Positions 49,661 through 58,640 of a stretch of DNA of 64,000 nucleotides are shown in pieces (the stretch's first letter is position 1; the number at the start of each line of letters is the position of its first letter). The DNA comes from Lycorma delicatula (lineage: Eukaryota; Arthropoda; Insecta; Hemiptera; Fulgoridae): the NCBI RefSeq assembly GCF_047948215.1, contig NC_134465.1, positions 49,879,946 to 49,943,945 of the forward strand. The letters run 5' to 3'. The notes under the pieces are model-generated. The model was not told the DNA's origin. It did no database searches and worked only from the letters and a program-made list of their open reading frames with translations. The position numbers and the translations under genes were made by a program.

Positions 49661-52600
49661 GGATAGCAACAACTTAAACTTTAATAATTTTTTAAGGATT
49701 GCTTCAAAATATAAATTTGTTATTTTAAGTCTGATTCCATTAAATTTAATCTTGGGACTTAGTAAATGACAAGAATATAAAAAAAATTAACTGAAACAAC
49801 AGTTGATGGACACAATTATGGATTCACATCATAATACTTTCAGTTGCATTTGTAGTTTTACTTATTATCTGGCTACGAAAGTGACTGAATTGTGTTATGA
49901 ATAAATTAAAAAGATCATACTACATAAAGTACTGTTCATCAGAGTTTTGAAAGCACAGTTGATGTGCAGGATGGGGATGACTGCTGAACCAGCGACTGGC
50001 TTTTACCTAATTACGACATACTGTGGTGGTACATTATCCCTCCACTGTACTGTTAACAACATCAGTACTACTTCAGATACCCTAATAGTGTTACATTTAT
50101 GTGTTGCACATCTATCACATACTATGCACATTTAAACATTTACGTGGTATGCTTTCTAAACTTTGATGAGTAATACAATCAGTTAAATACTTACAATACA
50201 TAGCATATGACACCAACAGACCACATATCTGTACCGAAACCAATTTGTTCAAAATTTACAACTTCTGGAGCAACAAATTCAGGCGTTCCAAAAAGCACTT
50301 GTAATTTTTTATCTGGTTCAAATTTTCTTGCTAAACCAAAATCAATTATTTTAATTCTATTTCCTGTTTTGGTTAAACAAAGAATATTCTCAGGCTAAAA
50401 AATAAAACAAATAAATAAAAGTAAACAACAAATAAATAAAAATCTAATTTTAATTGTAACTATATAAAAGAAGAATAATAACACAATGATGCATGGTCTG
50501 TAAATGTAAATTTTCGTGTGCTGACTTACACCACATAACTACTTTGACTTCTTTCTTTTTCCTGTTTAGCCTCCGGTAACTACCGTTCAGATAATACTAC
50601 AGAGAATGATATGTATGAGTGTAAATGAAGTGTAGTCCTGTACATTCTCAGTACCGTTCCTGAGATGTGTGGTTAATTGAAACCCAACCACCAAAGAACA
50701 TCGGTATCCATGATCTAGTATTCAAATCCGTGTAAAAATAACTGGCTTTACTAGGACTTGAACACTGAAACTCTCGACTTCCAAATTAGCTGATTTGGGA
50801 AGACACGTTCACCACTAGACCAACCTGGTGGGTTATAACTACTTTGACTATTAGATCAGCTGGTTTTGAGTTTGATTCCTGACAAGGGTCTGGCCATGCA
50901 GGGATAATCCCCTATTATATCATCAGTCTTATTAAAACAATTGTTTAGCACGCCTGATATTACAACGATAAAAAACAAGTAAGTTAATAATTGCACTAAG
51001 ATGAACGCAGAACATAAAAACTAAGTAACATAAGCGGAAAATAGGACATAAAAAATCATCTTCTATTCTGCGTTATTCTGTGTATTATTCTTTATGAATC
51101 AGGTGTAACCAAAAAATTATGAGAATTTTTTAATTCTCTGTACTATGTCAGAGATCATCTTTTTTCCATGTGTTAGATGTGATAGCATATGGGAAACACA
51201 TATGTGGGATGTGATAGCATATAGTGTTATGTATATCATAATTTTCAGCATTAGCAGGATAGTGAAATTTGGCAGCCACACATAGATTACTATTTTATTG
51301 TGAGTCGCAATTTATTTGTTCCTTTATCCATCATTATTTATTTATATTTATTTGTTCCTTTTTTTATCATTGTAAATGATAGAAATAATCATTATTTTCA
51401 ATGATGGAAAAAAGGATTGCATTAAATACGGAATAAAGTACACAGAATGACATGAGACAATTTGAAGATAACTAACACAAATTTAGACAAATAATTAGAA
51501 ATTGTGCACCACAATAATGTTCCAGCTCTATTAATATTCGACTAAATATTCATATTGAATATTTAGTTGACAATACCACTGTACTGATGCTGCAGCCTCC
51601 AAATTCTCCAACAAGGCAACCTGCGACTTTTTATTGTTCCGATTGATTAAGAGTTCATTAAAAGAGCAATGATTTTGACAGATGAAATAAAGAAAAAAAA
51701 TCGCTACATGAATTTAAGACAAAAAAATGCTTTCGACAAATGTTTAAAAGAAACATTGGCTTAAGTGTGTTAAATTTCTGCAGAACTAGTTTGAAGGAGA
51801 AAATATAGAGATTTTAATAGAGATTACAGTTCACATAATTTTTTGATCAAATATCAAAAATAAAAATTGTATCATGTATTAGATACAAATACATGCAAAC
51901 TTGATACAAAAATAAGATCTTTAAGAGTTTGTCAATAGGAATCATTTATTATTATATATTCAGGTTAACTTGTTCATTCAAAAGTAATGACTTCATGTAA
52001 TATTTTTATATAAGCCTGTTACAAAATTGACTTCTGACTAGCTGATTAAAAAAAAAGCAACTAAAAAAAATATTTTATATTAAATATTAATATTAAAACT
52101 TTATCTTTGTGACGAGATGATAGTTAGTGCTATAATTCCAACCCAGATGGCTAGGAACCAGTCTAGGTGCTTATTTCACCAAGATAGGTGTTTTGGCTTC
52201 AAGCCATGGTTAGCTGAGATATTCACTGTTAGGATGAGAATGGATGTGTGGTGAACTCTGTGATGGAGCTGCAGTGTGGGAGGGTGTAGGCATTGATCTA
52301 ACTTCTGAAAGCGGACCAGAGCAGAGAGAGATAGGGTGTATTTTCATTATAAGTTTATTAAATTTGGGAATTAGTTTCTTGATTTTTAAGTTAATCAAGA
52401 GGACTGAGTAAACTGAATCTGTAGGAAAGTGCATCTTTTGATTGAAGTTAGATATAAGAAGAGTTTTGTGTGAAACCTTCTAGTTAGAGGAAGATGCGGG
52501 ATCACGCTTCCATAAATCAGTTAAGTTGATAGTTGATGTATGTAAATTATAGTAGGTGATTGTGATTGGAAGAGACCATACGAAGGCCTATAAGAAATAT

Positions 52601-55600
52601 AAAATATTTAATATCCTTTAATATTTAACTATCCTTTGCCCCATAAACAAAAAGCAATTTTACATAAAATTAGATATTTTAGAAAAATGAAAGAGGAAAA
52701 AGATTAATGAATTGCACATAATCCTATTATAAGATGGAAAATATTCAACATATTTTTAATGTTATTTCAAATATTTTTAGATAAATTAGCAGATGAAATT
52801 TTCTTAAATTATCATAATATTCAGTGGCGATAAGTCAAACAGATTGTTTCCCTTAACCACTTCAAGGAATAAAAGTAACCATTAAGTTATATGTATAACT
52901 GTTTTTCCCAGGATCTAATAATGTTACAACAGTAAATAGTAATATTCAAAACAAAAATTGAAAAAATTGTCGAAAACTGGGAAATGAAAGTGTTATTGAA
53001 TATTAAGAGTTAAATTAAATTTTGAAGCAAGTATATTTTTTCTCATATTCAATTATTGAATCATTTACAAAAGACAGACTAGATATGATAAACTCTATGG
53101 CTTTGGAATAGAGGTTTTCTGTAACCACATAAGTTTATTTCTCAACTGAATCAGCTGTTCTCATATTACACCTAAATCAAATTATTTATACTAATAAAGG
53201 TTATATTGATTCCAAATTATCCATTTTTTAAATGTGACTATATATTGTTTCTCGCCAAATAAAAAATCAAAAAAAATTTGTTGAAGTCTAAAAAATGAAA
53301 AAAATGTTTATTATAGAAATGAAAAAAGAAGGGGGTTGAACTAATTTTTTGAGAAGTAAAAGCTTAAAAGTTTACATTTTAGGATAAAATTGAAATGAAA
53401 TTTATTATTAAATACTTACTTTGAGATCAAGATGAAGGATATTTTGTGAGTGAACAAATTCAACACCTTCACATATTTGTCTCATAAATACTGTACACGC
53501 TTTTTCAGTCAATATGAAATCATCATCAATTACTCTCTCGAATAATTCCCCTCCTTCAATACTGAAACAATCAGTTTTAATCTTTAGGCAGTAAAAAATA
53601 TACATATAGTAAAATAAACTACGATTTATTAAGGAGGCAACTATTACACCAAATTTTCAAAGTAGAAACCCATATTTGCAAACATGACATTAGTAACAAA
53701 TTTTTAATTTAATTTTATATTCTCACACACAAATATCAGGTTCATTTATTTATTTATTCATGCAGTAACTACATAATTAATCTCATATAACTTAACACAA
53801 TTTTACTTCATGATTATTATCACACGACTTTATATTAAGTAAATTCTAGAAGAAAGTGCTAAATATCCTGGAAAAAGGTGACAGAATTTTCCTTTATATT
53901 TACTAAATCATACAAATCAATGAAATTCTTATAAATCTTCTTTTTCACAACAATGAGCACTGACAATTACATGATAGAGAAATCAATGACATGTGCAAAT
54001 TAATGAGAACAAAGAGGTAATTTTTAGTTAGTAACATTGTATCACTGATTCCAGATGTAATACAGCTGTTTTCCTCTATTTCAAGTAAAATATCTTGTTC
54101 GTTTTGAGAGGTTATGTGTATAGTTTACCTATTTTATTATAGTTTCTTCTAGTGTAAGTGATCTTGTGATTTTATAAACAAATTTAGAAATGTAGCAATA
54201 TAGATTTAACTCCTAAGAAAAGATGGAAGATAATATATGACTCAAATACAGATAGCAGCAGAGCATAAGGTTAGTCTAAGTATTGTTAATACGATAATTA
54301 GACAAAATATTCAGGTGAGTACAATTTCACCCCAACGAAAAGGTCATTGTGAAAGAAAACATAAAATCACATTAAAAGATGATGGTATTTTATGTAGAAT
54401 AAGTAGAATTAATCCTCAGAAAAATAGTTTTGATTTATAAAAAGACTTAGAATTAGTCGGTATGAAAGTTTACAATTCTACTGTACACAGAAGATTTCTG
54501 GAAACCAGTCACACGGCATGAAGGCCTGCCTATAAGAAAACAACTTCTTACAGATGCCATGAAGAAGAAAAGGCTACACTGGGCCAAAAAATAAATGGTG
54601 GACGCCATTACTATCAGCAAGATGGGGTACCACCTCACTACCGCCTACAAGTTCAAAATTTTCTTGATACTTGATTCGCAGGTAGTTAGACTGGACATGA
54701 AGGCCCAATGCATGGCCACTTTGCTCCCCAGATTTGACCTCACTAGATTCTTTCTTGTGGGGCTACATTAAAGATCGGCTTTTTCCTGCTGATCTTGTTC
54801 AGATATGACTTTGAATTAATGTTGCAGCTGCAGCGGTAAGGCCTGACTTGCTGTCTACAGTCTGGAATGAAATCAACTTCAAGTGGGACTTACGTAACAT
54901 TACAAATGGAAACCATATCGAACCAAAGTGAATGTTGGGTGACAAACTCTGTGTTTTTTTATAAAATGAGACTTCAACTGAATCTGTAAATTATTTCAGT
55001 AAATTTTTCATCTGCTTTTAAAATTGTGTAGTCATTTTTGAATAACTCATTATATAAAAATATATGCTAACTATTAACAATGATTTTAATTGATTTTTTT
55101 TTTAATAAAATTTAATAAATTGCTTCTTGGATTAGAATAACTCAATGATTCAAAACTTTCATCATTGAATTATTCATAAAAAAATCTACTGTTAATCATT
55201 TTGAATGATTCTTTTACGAATAGTCATTTTTATATAAACTATTATTAATATAATGAATAATAATAATATAATTATATATAATAATGACTAGTAGCAAAAT
55301 AAATTTCATGTAGGTTGCAATGTATGCAGGTTAACTCATTGAGTCATTTAAAAAATATAACAAAAATAACTACATGCCAATTTTCATTATTTATATTTGT
55401 CACTGGCAGGTAATCCAAAATTTTATTGTTTTTACTTCATACATTTATATGAAATCTTTATAGTAATGTTAACTCTATTTTTCTCACTGTTGTATTATAT
55501 GCAGGAAACAATCTTTTGTAAGGTTTAACTTTTCTCTGCTTAGTTGAAACAGTGTAATATGCTTTATTTTACAACAGTTTGTTAATCTGTTGCTTTATGC

Positions 55601-57768
55601 AATCTCTCTTGGTCTTTCTTATGGCTATGATACATTAAAAACATTTATGGTATAAGAGGTACAGGTCAATGTCGCTTAATCTGAGAGTAGTGGGGTTCAT
55701 TATATAGCCAGTCCCATGATGAACTAAATGAAGATGTCGCTTTTATGGCTGAATATCACCTTTCTTTTCGGTAGGCTTAGTATGCTGATATATTGTCATT
55801 ATTTATTCAGTGTAGGTGGTAATTATTAACAAAAAAAACCACTTCACTTATTGCTTTCTTTAGATACTGGCATAGGATACTTGTTATTCTTAAGGATGTC
55901 ATTTTGAGGAGTGTCTTTTGCTTTGTGTAAGATCAATAATCATTATATTTATGGTAATATATGCTAATTAGGATTAGGAAAGGGTTTTATAGGAAATAAT
56001 TATTGTGATGCAGCAATAACAGGGGAATAGTTCGAGGAAATATTACAGGGTGAGAAACTTAAAACCAAACTGTTACACACAAAACACAATTGTGACAAGT
56101 AACATTTTATCAATGAAATGAAAATGTAAAGTGAATTAAATTAGATTCTGTATTTACATTAGCAAAAGCCTAGTGTTGTGCTCAATTAATGAGAATCACC
56201 TGATGCAAAACATTGTTGTCAATGTTATTGATTTCTTGTTGAACGTTCACCTTCAGTTCAACAAAGTGTGGGGATTTGATTTATAAACTCTGTCCTTTAA
56301 ACAGCTCGGAAAGAAAAAATCACAACTAGACAAATCAGGGGAATGCGGAGGCCATCTCCTGCTGACAGTACATTCTTTTGTAAAACCCACATGAACATGT
56401 GGTAGTGAAACTTTTGATGTGTGACACATTGCTTCGTCCTGTTGTAAGAAGTTGTACTCTATTAACTGAGCTTAGAATCAAAAATTGTACGTACACTTAT
56501 GTGCTGACAGTCTGGTTACAAAATATTGGCCCCACTGTACGATTACAAAAAACACACAAAATACCAATTTTCTCATTGTGAAATGGACGCCCAAACATCT
56601 GGTGAGAATTTTCAGTCATCTAATATCTGGTGTTGTGCGATCCATTTAAAATGAAACCATGCCTTATCTGACATGAAATACAGCATCAGGTTTATCTGTC
56701 CATCGACAAAGTTTTTAAGAAGCAATAATTAAGACATTTTGGTTTATCTGTTTGCTTAAGTTATTGCATATTGTTACATAATATGGTTTCAAATTTAAAT
56801 CATGAAGAATCTTATGGCAAGATGTATCTTTTTCACCACTTTGTTGTGATAACTTCAAGAAGGAAAATTAAATACAACAGACACAAATAATATAAATAAA
56901 AAACAATTAAAAAATTATACTTTTGGAGTGTTTCATTAAATAATTAATTTTTAATTGGGGAGTATTTTGGAAAAAAAAATTTATAACATGAATTCTCATC
57001 TTTTATTTAAAAAAAAGCTCAAAACTCTACTAATAGATTATCATTTAAGTCCAGCTCAACCTAAGGTGTGATCCCTTACCCCGTCTATCCAACCAACCCT
57101 TTGAGATCCCAATTCCAAAATTTAATAACATTAAATCTCTTTATGTATAAGCCATCATGCCAAATTTGAAGATTTTCAGTTCAGCGAACAATAATTTATT
57201 AAACTAGATATACAGAACTTATTTCCCTCTTTTTGAATTCTTTGATGTTTCAAGATGCTCTAAGTCCAAGAAACCAAAAATGTTAATTTTTTTGGCAAGA
57301 TTTTCTTCTTGTTATAGTTTATACTTGTATTATAACTGCCAGGAAATTAAAAAAGGTGACAACATAATACATATAGAAATGATAAAAAAACAAATTACAA
57401 GCCATAAATAATATTGAGAAAGTCAAATATAAACAGAGTAAAACTAACAGCATTAGTAAGTTAATTAAAGGCTAAGGACAAATAATTTCAAAACAATAAT
57501 AATAATACTATTAATAAATTGATAATGAATGTAATAAATATTAATAAAATGTGATGTAACTTACAGTTCTTGGATTACACACATAACATTATTTGTTTCA
57601 AATGCATCATAAAGTTGGATTAATCTAGGATGTTGTAATGTACGCATTATTTCTACTTCTCTCTCAACATTTCTTCTATCTTGTCTTCTAGCAATACCTA
57701 CAAATTTTGCAGCAAGTGTTAATCCGGTGCTTTTCTCTTTACATCTGTATACTGTTCCAAATTTACCT
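18427..57768 (-). CDS. myosin light-chain kinase / titin-like protein kinase, six exons with two alternative 3' exons (5' end outside window)
   Basis: Shared exons are 57768-57565, 53561-53420, 50394-50195 and 48523-48371; the terminal exon is either 31936-29797 or 18601-18427. Every junction keeps phase. The kinase core has the glycine loop end GKFGTVYRC, the ATP-site Lys in LAAKFV, helix C Glu in VEREVEIM, catalytic HLDLKPEN, DFGLAR, the activation segment FGTPEFVAPE and DMWSVGVICYVL. HLDLKPEN with GTPEFVAPEVVNF is typical of the MLCK, titin/twitchin and DAPK group of calmodulin-regulated kinases. The first bases of the kinase domain and any upstream Ig/FN3 modules lie beyond 64000. Insect candidates are Strn-Mlck and the sqa-type MLCK-like kinase; I cannot choose between them. 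All invariant residues visible are intact, so an active kinase acting on myosin regulatory light chain or a related actomyosin substrate is likely. Confidence 0.92.
19384..19427. repeat. perfect 44-bp palindrome
   Basis: CATGTCAGATTAACATGAGA followed by CATG and its exact mirror reads identically on both strands, with no spacer. It would form a 22-bp cruciform or hairpin. No transposon ends or gene motif were seen around it. Confidence 0.95.
19650..19950 (+). repeat. tRNA-derived SINE, family B (copy 1)
   Basis: The head has box A-like TGTAGTAGTGAACTAG and box B-like AATCAAATTTTAG positions as in a decayed tRNA. The body carries GGATTTGAATACTAGATTTT, CTCAGGAATGGTTAACCTGA and CATTCATACATATCATCCTC. 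The tail reads CTGAAGTAATACCTTATGGT and ends A-rich. Four other copies are in the window. Confidence 0.72.
20515..20600 (+). repeat. heavily decayed SINE head, probably family A
   Basis: GACCTCCATGGTGGAGAATAG and CAGATTTTTATCCTAGTCAG resemble the box A and box B regions of family A followed by its GTCAGG body. Box B has lost several consensus bases. Confidence 0.4.
21787..23236 (+). mobile_element. decayed mariner-like transposon with terminal inverted repeats
   Basis: The left end CAATGTGTCCATAAAATAAT and the right end, reversed, CAATGTATTCCTAAACTAAT match at most positions and continue into GATGG. TA flanks both (21785-21786, 23237-23238). Inside, plus-strand fragments VQRKVQCVLWFPKFEPVTIV (N-terminal HTH), NGSFFFAEK, and FMQDCLNKIFLQRWV are in transposase order, followed by a PRSPDLTPLDFF-like stretch reduced to fragments. 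It has many stops. It inserted between the two alternative terminal exons of the kinase gene. Confidence 0.75.
24797..25045 (+). repeat. tRNA-derived SINE, family B (copy 2)
   Basis: The best-preserved tRNA-like head of the family: GCTGGTCTAGTGGTTAAC (box A) and GGTTCAAATTTTAG (box B). The body matches 19650-19950 and the copy ends early in the CATACATATTATCCTCAT segment, so the tail is missing. Confidence 0.75.
26460..26471 (+). repeat. poly-G run of 12
   Basis: Twelve consecutive G in otherwise AT-rich sequence. A second run of 12 lies at 40204-40215. Confidence 0.9.
29357..29362 (-). promoter_or_regulatory. candidate poly(A) signal, long kinase isoform
   Basis: AATAAA on the minus strand lies about 435 nt after the stop of the long terminal exon. 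The sequence is so AT-rich that chance occurrence is possible. Confidence 0.25.
29497..29526. repeat. (AT)n microsatellite
   Basis: About 15 AT units downstream of the long terminal exon of the kinase gene. Confidence 0.9.
29797..31936 (-). CDS. alternative terminal exon L: kinase end plus long Asn/Ser-rich disordered tail
   Basis: The acceptor is CCAATATTTCAG at 31937-31938. The exon starts HRLTATECLSHVWLRRKP, the last helix of the kinase domain, then runs PPPPPPP-QQ and about 690 residues of low-complexity sequence rich in Asn, Ser, Lys and Thr, with an Asn run near 30255-30295. Ordered-looking islands are ENLRDFVDRWSENN early on and RRPKYRVSYLNRDVPIGSPP near the end. It stops with TAA at 29797-29799. 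No calmodulin-binding helix follows the kinase in this version. The frame stays open over 2.1 kb of AT-rich DNA, which strongly supports a real exon. The tail matches no fold I recognise and may be a scaffold or phosphorylation region. Confidence 0.88.
32766..33877 (+). mobile_element. decayed mariner-like transposon
   Basis: The left end CAGAGCGTTCAAAAAGTAAT and the reversed right end CAGATGTTCAAAAAGTGACA are similar inverted repeats, each next to TA (32764-32765, 33878-33879). Transposase pieces in plus-strand order are TSTKRQGMWQMQPKVVE, ALRKCLKMHLHRIRVHKLLL, ADTGKSVALCQ, MSDREEFYDWFRLDW, VKQSVNTIPEDWLEYMWFHQ with DNATAHT, and SQSPDLFPSELFLW. The final catalytic Asp of the DFFLW box reads Glu in SELFLW. 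Several frameshifts show it is dead. Confidence 0.83.
34511..34555 (+). mobile_element. 45-bp LINE insertion (extreme 5' truncation)
   Basis: Only the last about 34 bp of the LINE (GAGAGCTGCATCAAACCAGT to GACTGAAGAC) plus an A tail are present. The insertion is bracketed by a perfect 13-bp duplication ATACTAAAGTGTG at 34498-34510 and 34556-34568. It lies 850 bp from LINE copy 3. Confidence 0.93.
35408..36058 (+). mobile_element. 5'-truncated, mutated LINE copy 3
   Basis: Homologous to the C-terminal third of the LINE frame at 773-2722, with the piece [20 protein letters not shown] and [20 protein letters not shown] intact. It has an extra GATATAAAGATATAAAGAAT segment near 35450, stops near 35519, and a frame shift near 35840. 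It ends in GAGTGAAGACAAAAAA. It is older than copy 1. No clear target duplication was found. Confidence 0.88.
36533..36594. repeat. short tandem/direct repeat around CCTTGAG
   Basis: GAGATGGCCTTGAGTTAA occurs twice (about 36532-36549 and 36577-36594), with more CCTTGAG copies between. It looks like a local replication-slippage array. Confidence 0.75.
37270..37555 (-). repeat. tRNA-derived SINE, family B (copy 3)
   Basis: Minus-strand copy that includes tail, body and tRNA-like head; the head ends near TTGGGTTGGTCTAGTGGTGA (37530-37550) and the box B-like GGTTCAAATCC lies near 37475-37485. The tail at the low-coordinate end reads CTCCGAAACCACCATAAGGT on the plus strand. Confidence 0.75.
39078..39325 (-). 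repeat. tRNA-derived SINE, family B (copy 4), rearranged head
   Basis: The tail and body match the other copies on the minus strand. The head is cut off and replaced by a short inverted piece of the SINE itself (TCCTAGTAAAGACAGTTACT), so it ends in a small internal inversion. Confidence 0.72.
40204..40215 (+). repeat. poly-G run of 12
   Basis: Twelve G, then AGGGG. It is within a locally G-rich patch of an AT-rich intron. Confidence 0.9.
40621..40700 (-). repeat. tRNA-derived SINE, family A (copy, identical to 41361-41438)
   Basis: On the minus strand, box A-like CAGAGTGGTAGCATCTTGG and box B-like GGTTTGAGTTCTGG are present, then GTCAGGCATAGCATTTTTC. The body stops there. A 78-bp block is identical to the copy 740 bp downstream. 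Confidence 0.78.
41361..41440 (-). repeat. tRNA-derived SINE, family A (copy)
   Basis: Identical over about 78 bp to 40621-40698, including the box A and box B remnants. The two copies have different flanks. Confidence 0.78.
41881..42536 (+). mobile_element. 5'-truncated RNase H LINE with complete 3' end
   Basis: It starts at the CRLRIGHTRITHECLMSGGH coding tail and continues through about 500 bp of 3' UTR that matches 13590-14080 in reverse. The end is TTTTCAGCCCCAAAC plus an A-rich tail. A 9-bp AT-only repeat AATATTTAA at 41872-41880 and 42537-42545 is a possible target duplication. This copy supplies the 3' end missing from the 13590-14545 fragment. Confidence 0.83.
43952..44040 (-). repeat. 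tRNA-derived SINE, family A (copy)
   Basis: On the minus strand the box B-like GGTTTGAATCC and body GTCAGACATGGTATTTTTC are clear. The box A region CATAGTGGAGTAATAGTGCC is mutated. Confidence 0.75.
45296..46665 (-). pseudogene. full-length but broken IS630/Tc1-related DDE transposase
   Basis: Minus-strand order: KKIINVSDFKKEIKDLDFEF and RETFTKVLWNIGFRRKK (N-terminal region), AVKHDICLKHVNYLQRN, IIFSDEFYIHSTCTKS with the first catalytic Asp, GDYRDNMSTDNHEKWLKTKS, IPNLPPCSVLIYNNASYHYK where the second Asp reads Asn, and LSSCHPELNLIELI with the third acidic residue. The C-terminus DGMDGVEPLHCLK ends with TAA at 45296-45298. The original frame would be about 430 residues. Scattered stops (for example before NDGRAI) and frame changes inactivate it. 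Two of the acidic motifs are altered. It lies in the long kinase intron, in the same orientation as the gene. Confidence 0.8.
48371..48523 (-). CDS. kinase exon 4: helices F-H, last shared exon
   Basis: The acceptor is AAACTTTCAG and the donor GTAAGT. It encodes LSGLSPFMGETDVETMANV, then TIAQYDFDDEAFDDISDDAK and NFITKLLMKNK. It ends with GA of a split codon, which becomes Glu with the 31936 exon or Asp with the 18601 exon; both keep the frame. This is the branching point of the two isoforms. Confidence 0.94.
48829..48865. repeat. (AT)n microsatellite
   Basis: About 18 AT units within a kinase intron. Confidence 0.9.
49050..49210 (+). repeat. tRNA-derived SINE, family A, long copy
   Basis: The head has box A-like TAGTGGAGTGGTAGTGTC and a good box B, GGTTTGAATCCC. 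The body runs GTCAGGCATGGCATTTTTCA, then TCACATGGACAAGCTTCTAG and ends TATGGTGATATCGTCAAACA plus an A tail. This tail differs from the copy at 11996-12155 and agrees with the one at 60265-60425. Confidence 0.82.
49608..49660. repeat. compound (CT)n(AT)n microsatellite
   Basis: About 13 CT units run directly into about 13 AT units in a kinase intron. Confidence 0.92.
50195..50394 (-). CDS. kinase exon 3: PEN, DFG, activation segment, APE
   Basis: The acceptor is ATTTTTTAG and the donor GTAAGT. The peptide opens PENILCLTKTGNRIKIIDFG and continues LARKFEPDKKLQVLFGTPEF, VAPEVVNFEQIGFGTDMW, SVGVICYVL. Metal-binding Asp (DFG) and the APE Glu are present. The Leu codon at the end is split. Confidence 0.95.
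50395..53419 (-). other. kinase intron between exons 2 and 3
   Basis: It holds one family-B SINE (50565-50835). The rest (50840-53400) has an unusual non-AT-rich patch near 52130-52560 but no coding frame that I can support. Confidence 0.75.
50565..50835 (-). repeat. tRNA-derived SINE, family B (copy 5)
   Basis: Minus-strand copy with tail (plus-strand TTTAGCCTCCGGTAACTACC), body and a tRNA-like head ending at CACCAGGTTGGTCTAGTGGT on the minus strand (box A region). Confidence 0.75.
53420..53561 (-). CDS. kinase exon 2: hinge to catalytic loop
   Basis: The acceptor is TTGTTTCAG and the donor GTAAGT. The peptide is IEGGELFERVIDDD, then FILTEKACTVFMRQICEG and VEFVHSQNILHLDLK. The catalytic-loop Asp lies in HLDLK, and the exon ends in phase 0 just before PEN. 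GGELFERV after the hinge is a hallmark of the MLCK/titin/DAPK group. Confidence 0.94.
54190..54935 (+). pseudogene. Tc1-like transposase remnant
   Basis: Plus-strand pieces: the HTH segment MTQIQIAAEHKVSLSIVNTI, the linker ERKHKITLKDDGILCRISRI with NPQKNSFDL, then DLELVGMKVYNSTVHRRFLE, AYKKQLLTDAMKKKRLHWAKK-like sequence (RKQLLTDAMKKKRLHWAKK) and YYQQDGVPPHYRLQVQNFLD with the second catalytic Asp. The third acidic box survives as traces. The segment around the first catalytic Asp is deleted. This order is that of Tc1 transposases, distinct from the mariner-like copies elsewhere. Terminal repeats were not found. Confidence 0.78.
56080..56880 (-). pseudogene. decayed mariner-like transposase
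   Basis: Minus-strand fragments: SCHKILHDLNLKPYYVTICN, LCRWTDKPDAVFHVR, TVGPIFCNQTVST, WPPHSPDLSSCDFFFPSCLK and DRVYKSNPHTLLN. SPDLSSCDFF is the third catalytic Asp box. The order and motifs place it with the 10064-11361 family. A TACAGGGTGAGAAACTTAAA end near 56044 resembles the terminal repeat of such elements, but the opposite end was not identified. Confidence 0.75.
57565..57768 (-). CDS. kinase exon 1 in window: glycine loop to helix C and strand 5
   Basis: The acceptor reads TTTTATTTTCAG and the donor GTAAGT. The peptide is GKFGTVYRCKEKSTGLTLAA, KFVGIARRQDRRNVEREVEI and MRTLQHPRLIQLYDAFE, ending VMCVIQEL. Lys of AAKF and Glu of EVEI form the expected ATP-binding salt bridge. The exon begins with the last base of a codon, so an upstream exon with the start of the GxGxxG loop must exist. 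Confidence 0.93.
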
Positions 57769-58419
57769 CTGAAAATAAAATGAAAAACATCATATTAATG
57801 ATTTAATCTATACATTGGTGTCACAAAAGATATATATTGACTACTACAATCCATAATTCTTTTTAATTTTCTTTTTTTTTCAGATAAAATTGTTTTAAAA
57901 TGTTGACTGATTTTAAATTAAAAGAAAATTAAAGTGGTGTACTGGAAGTGTGAATAATATAAATGAAATGAAACGACTGTTTAGAAGGAAGCTTTAAACA
58001 GATCAGACTCATAATTATTCATATTATGAATAAATGTGAATAAGATGAAACTGTTCAAGATGTCTATTGTAGCAATCAGGAAGACTATGAATAAGGAAGG
58101 AACTCAGTTCAGAAAACAGCTCATGAAACAGGAAATTCAAAATTCTATTACATTTTGAAGTGCATCCATTTGAAAAGTTACAATCCTAGGGTTCTGTTTT
58201 GTTTTTTTTTGTACATATATTTAAATTTATGAATATATCAATTTTATTGTAATAAAAATAATATTAAGTTTAAATTTAAAAAAAAATACATTTTACAATT
58301 ATTTTTTATTCTGCTTTCAGAAGAAAGGATAAACTTTTATTACACTAAGTGTCATCATGAAAGTTATGGAATCAAACCACAATGCAGCTCAAATTATAAT
58401 TCAACCTACTTGCAGAAGC

Positions 58420-58640
58420 TTTTTTTTTTGTCTTCAGTCATCTGACTGGTTTGATGCAGCTCTCCAAGATTTCCTATCTAGTGCTAGTCATTTCATTTCG
58501 GTATATACCCCCTACATCCTATATCCCTAACAATTTGTTTTACATATTCCAAACGTGGCCTGCCTACACAATTTTTTCCTTCTACCTGTCCTTCCAATAT
58601 TAAAGCGTCTATTCCAGGGTGCCTTAGTATATGGCCTATA
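58420..58640 (-). mobile_element. 5'-truncated LINE copy 5
   Basis: Minus-strand 3' end of the same LINE as 751-2722, from [20 protein letters not shown] through [17 protein letters not shown] to GACTGAAGAC and ten A. There is a small change near 58500 that shifts the frame before the normal terminus. No clear target duplication. Confidence 0.9.

Larger units (their letters stand above)
48524..50194 (-). other. kinase intron between exons 3 and 4
   Basis: It is bounded by GTAAGT and TTTCAG. It contains a SINE and two microsatellites; no other gene is seen. Confidence 0.8.
53562..57564 (-). other. kinase intron between exons 1 and 2
   Basis: It contains a Tc1-like remnant (54190-54935) and a mariner remnant (56080-56880). 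The stretches 53600-54180, 54950-56050 and 56890-57560 show nothing recognisable. Confidence 0.75.
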
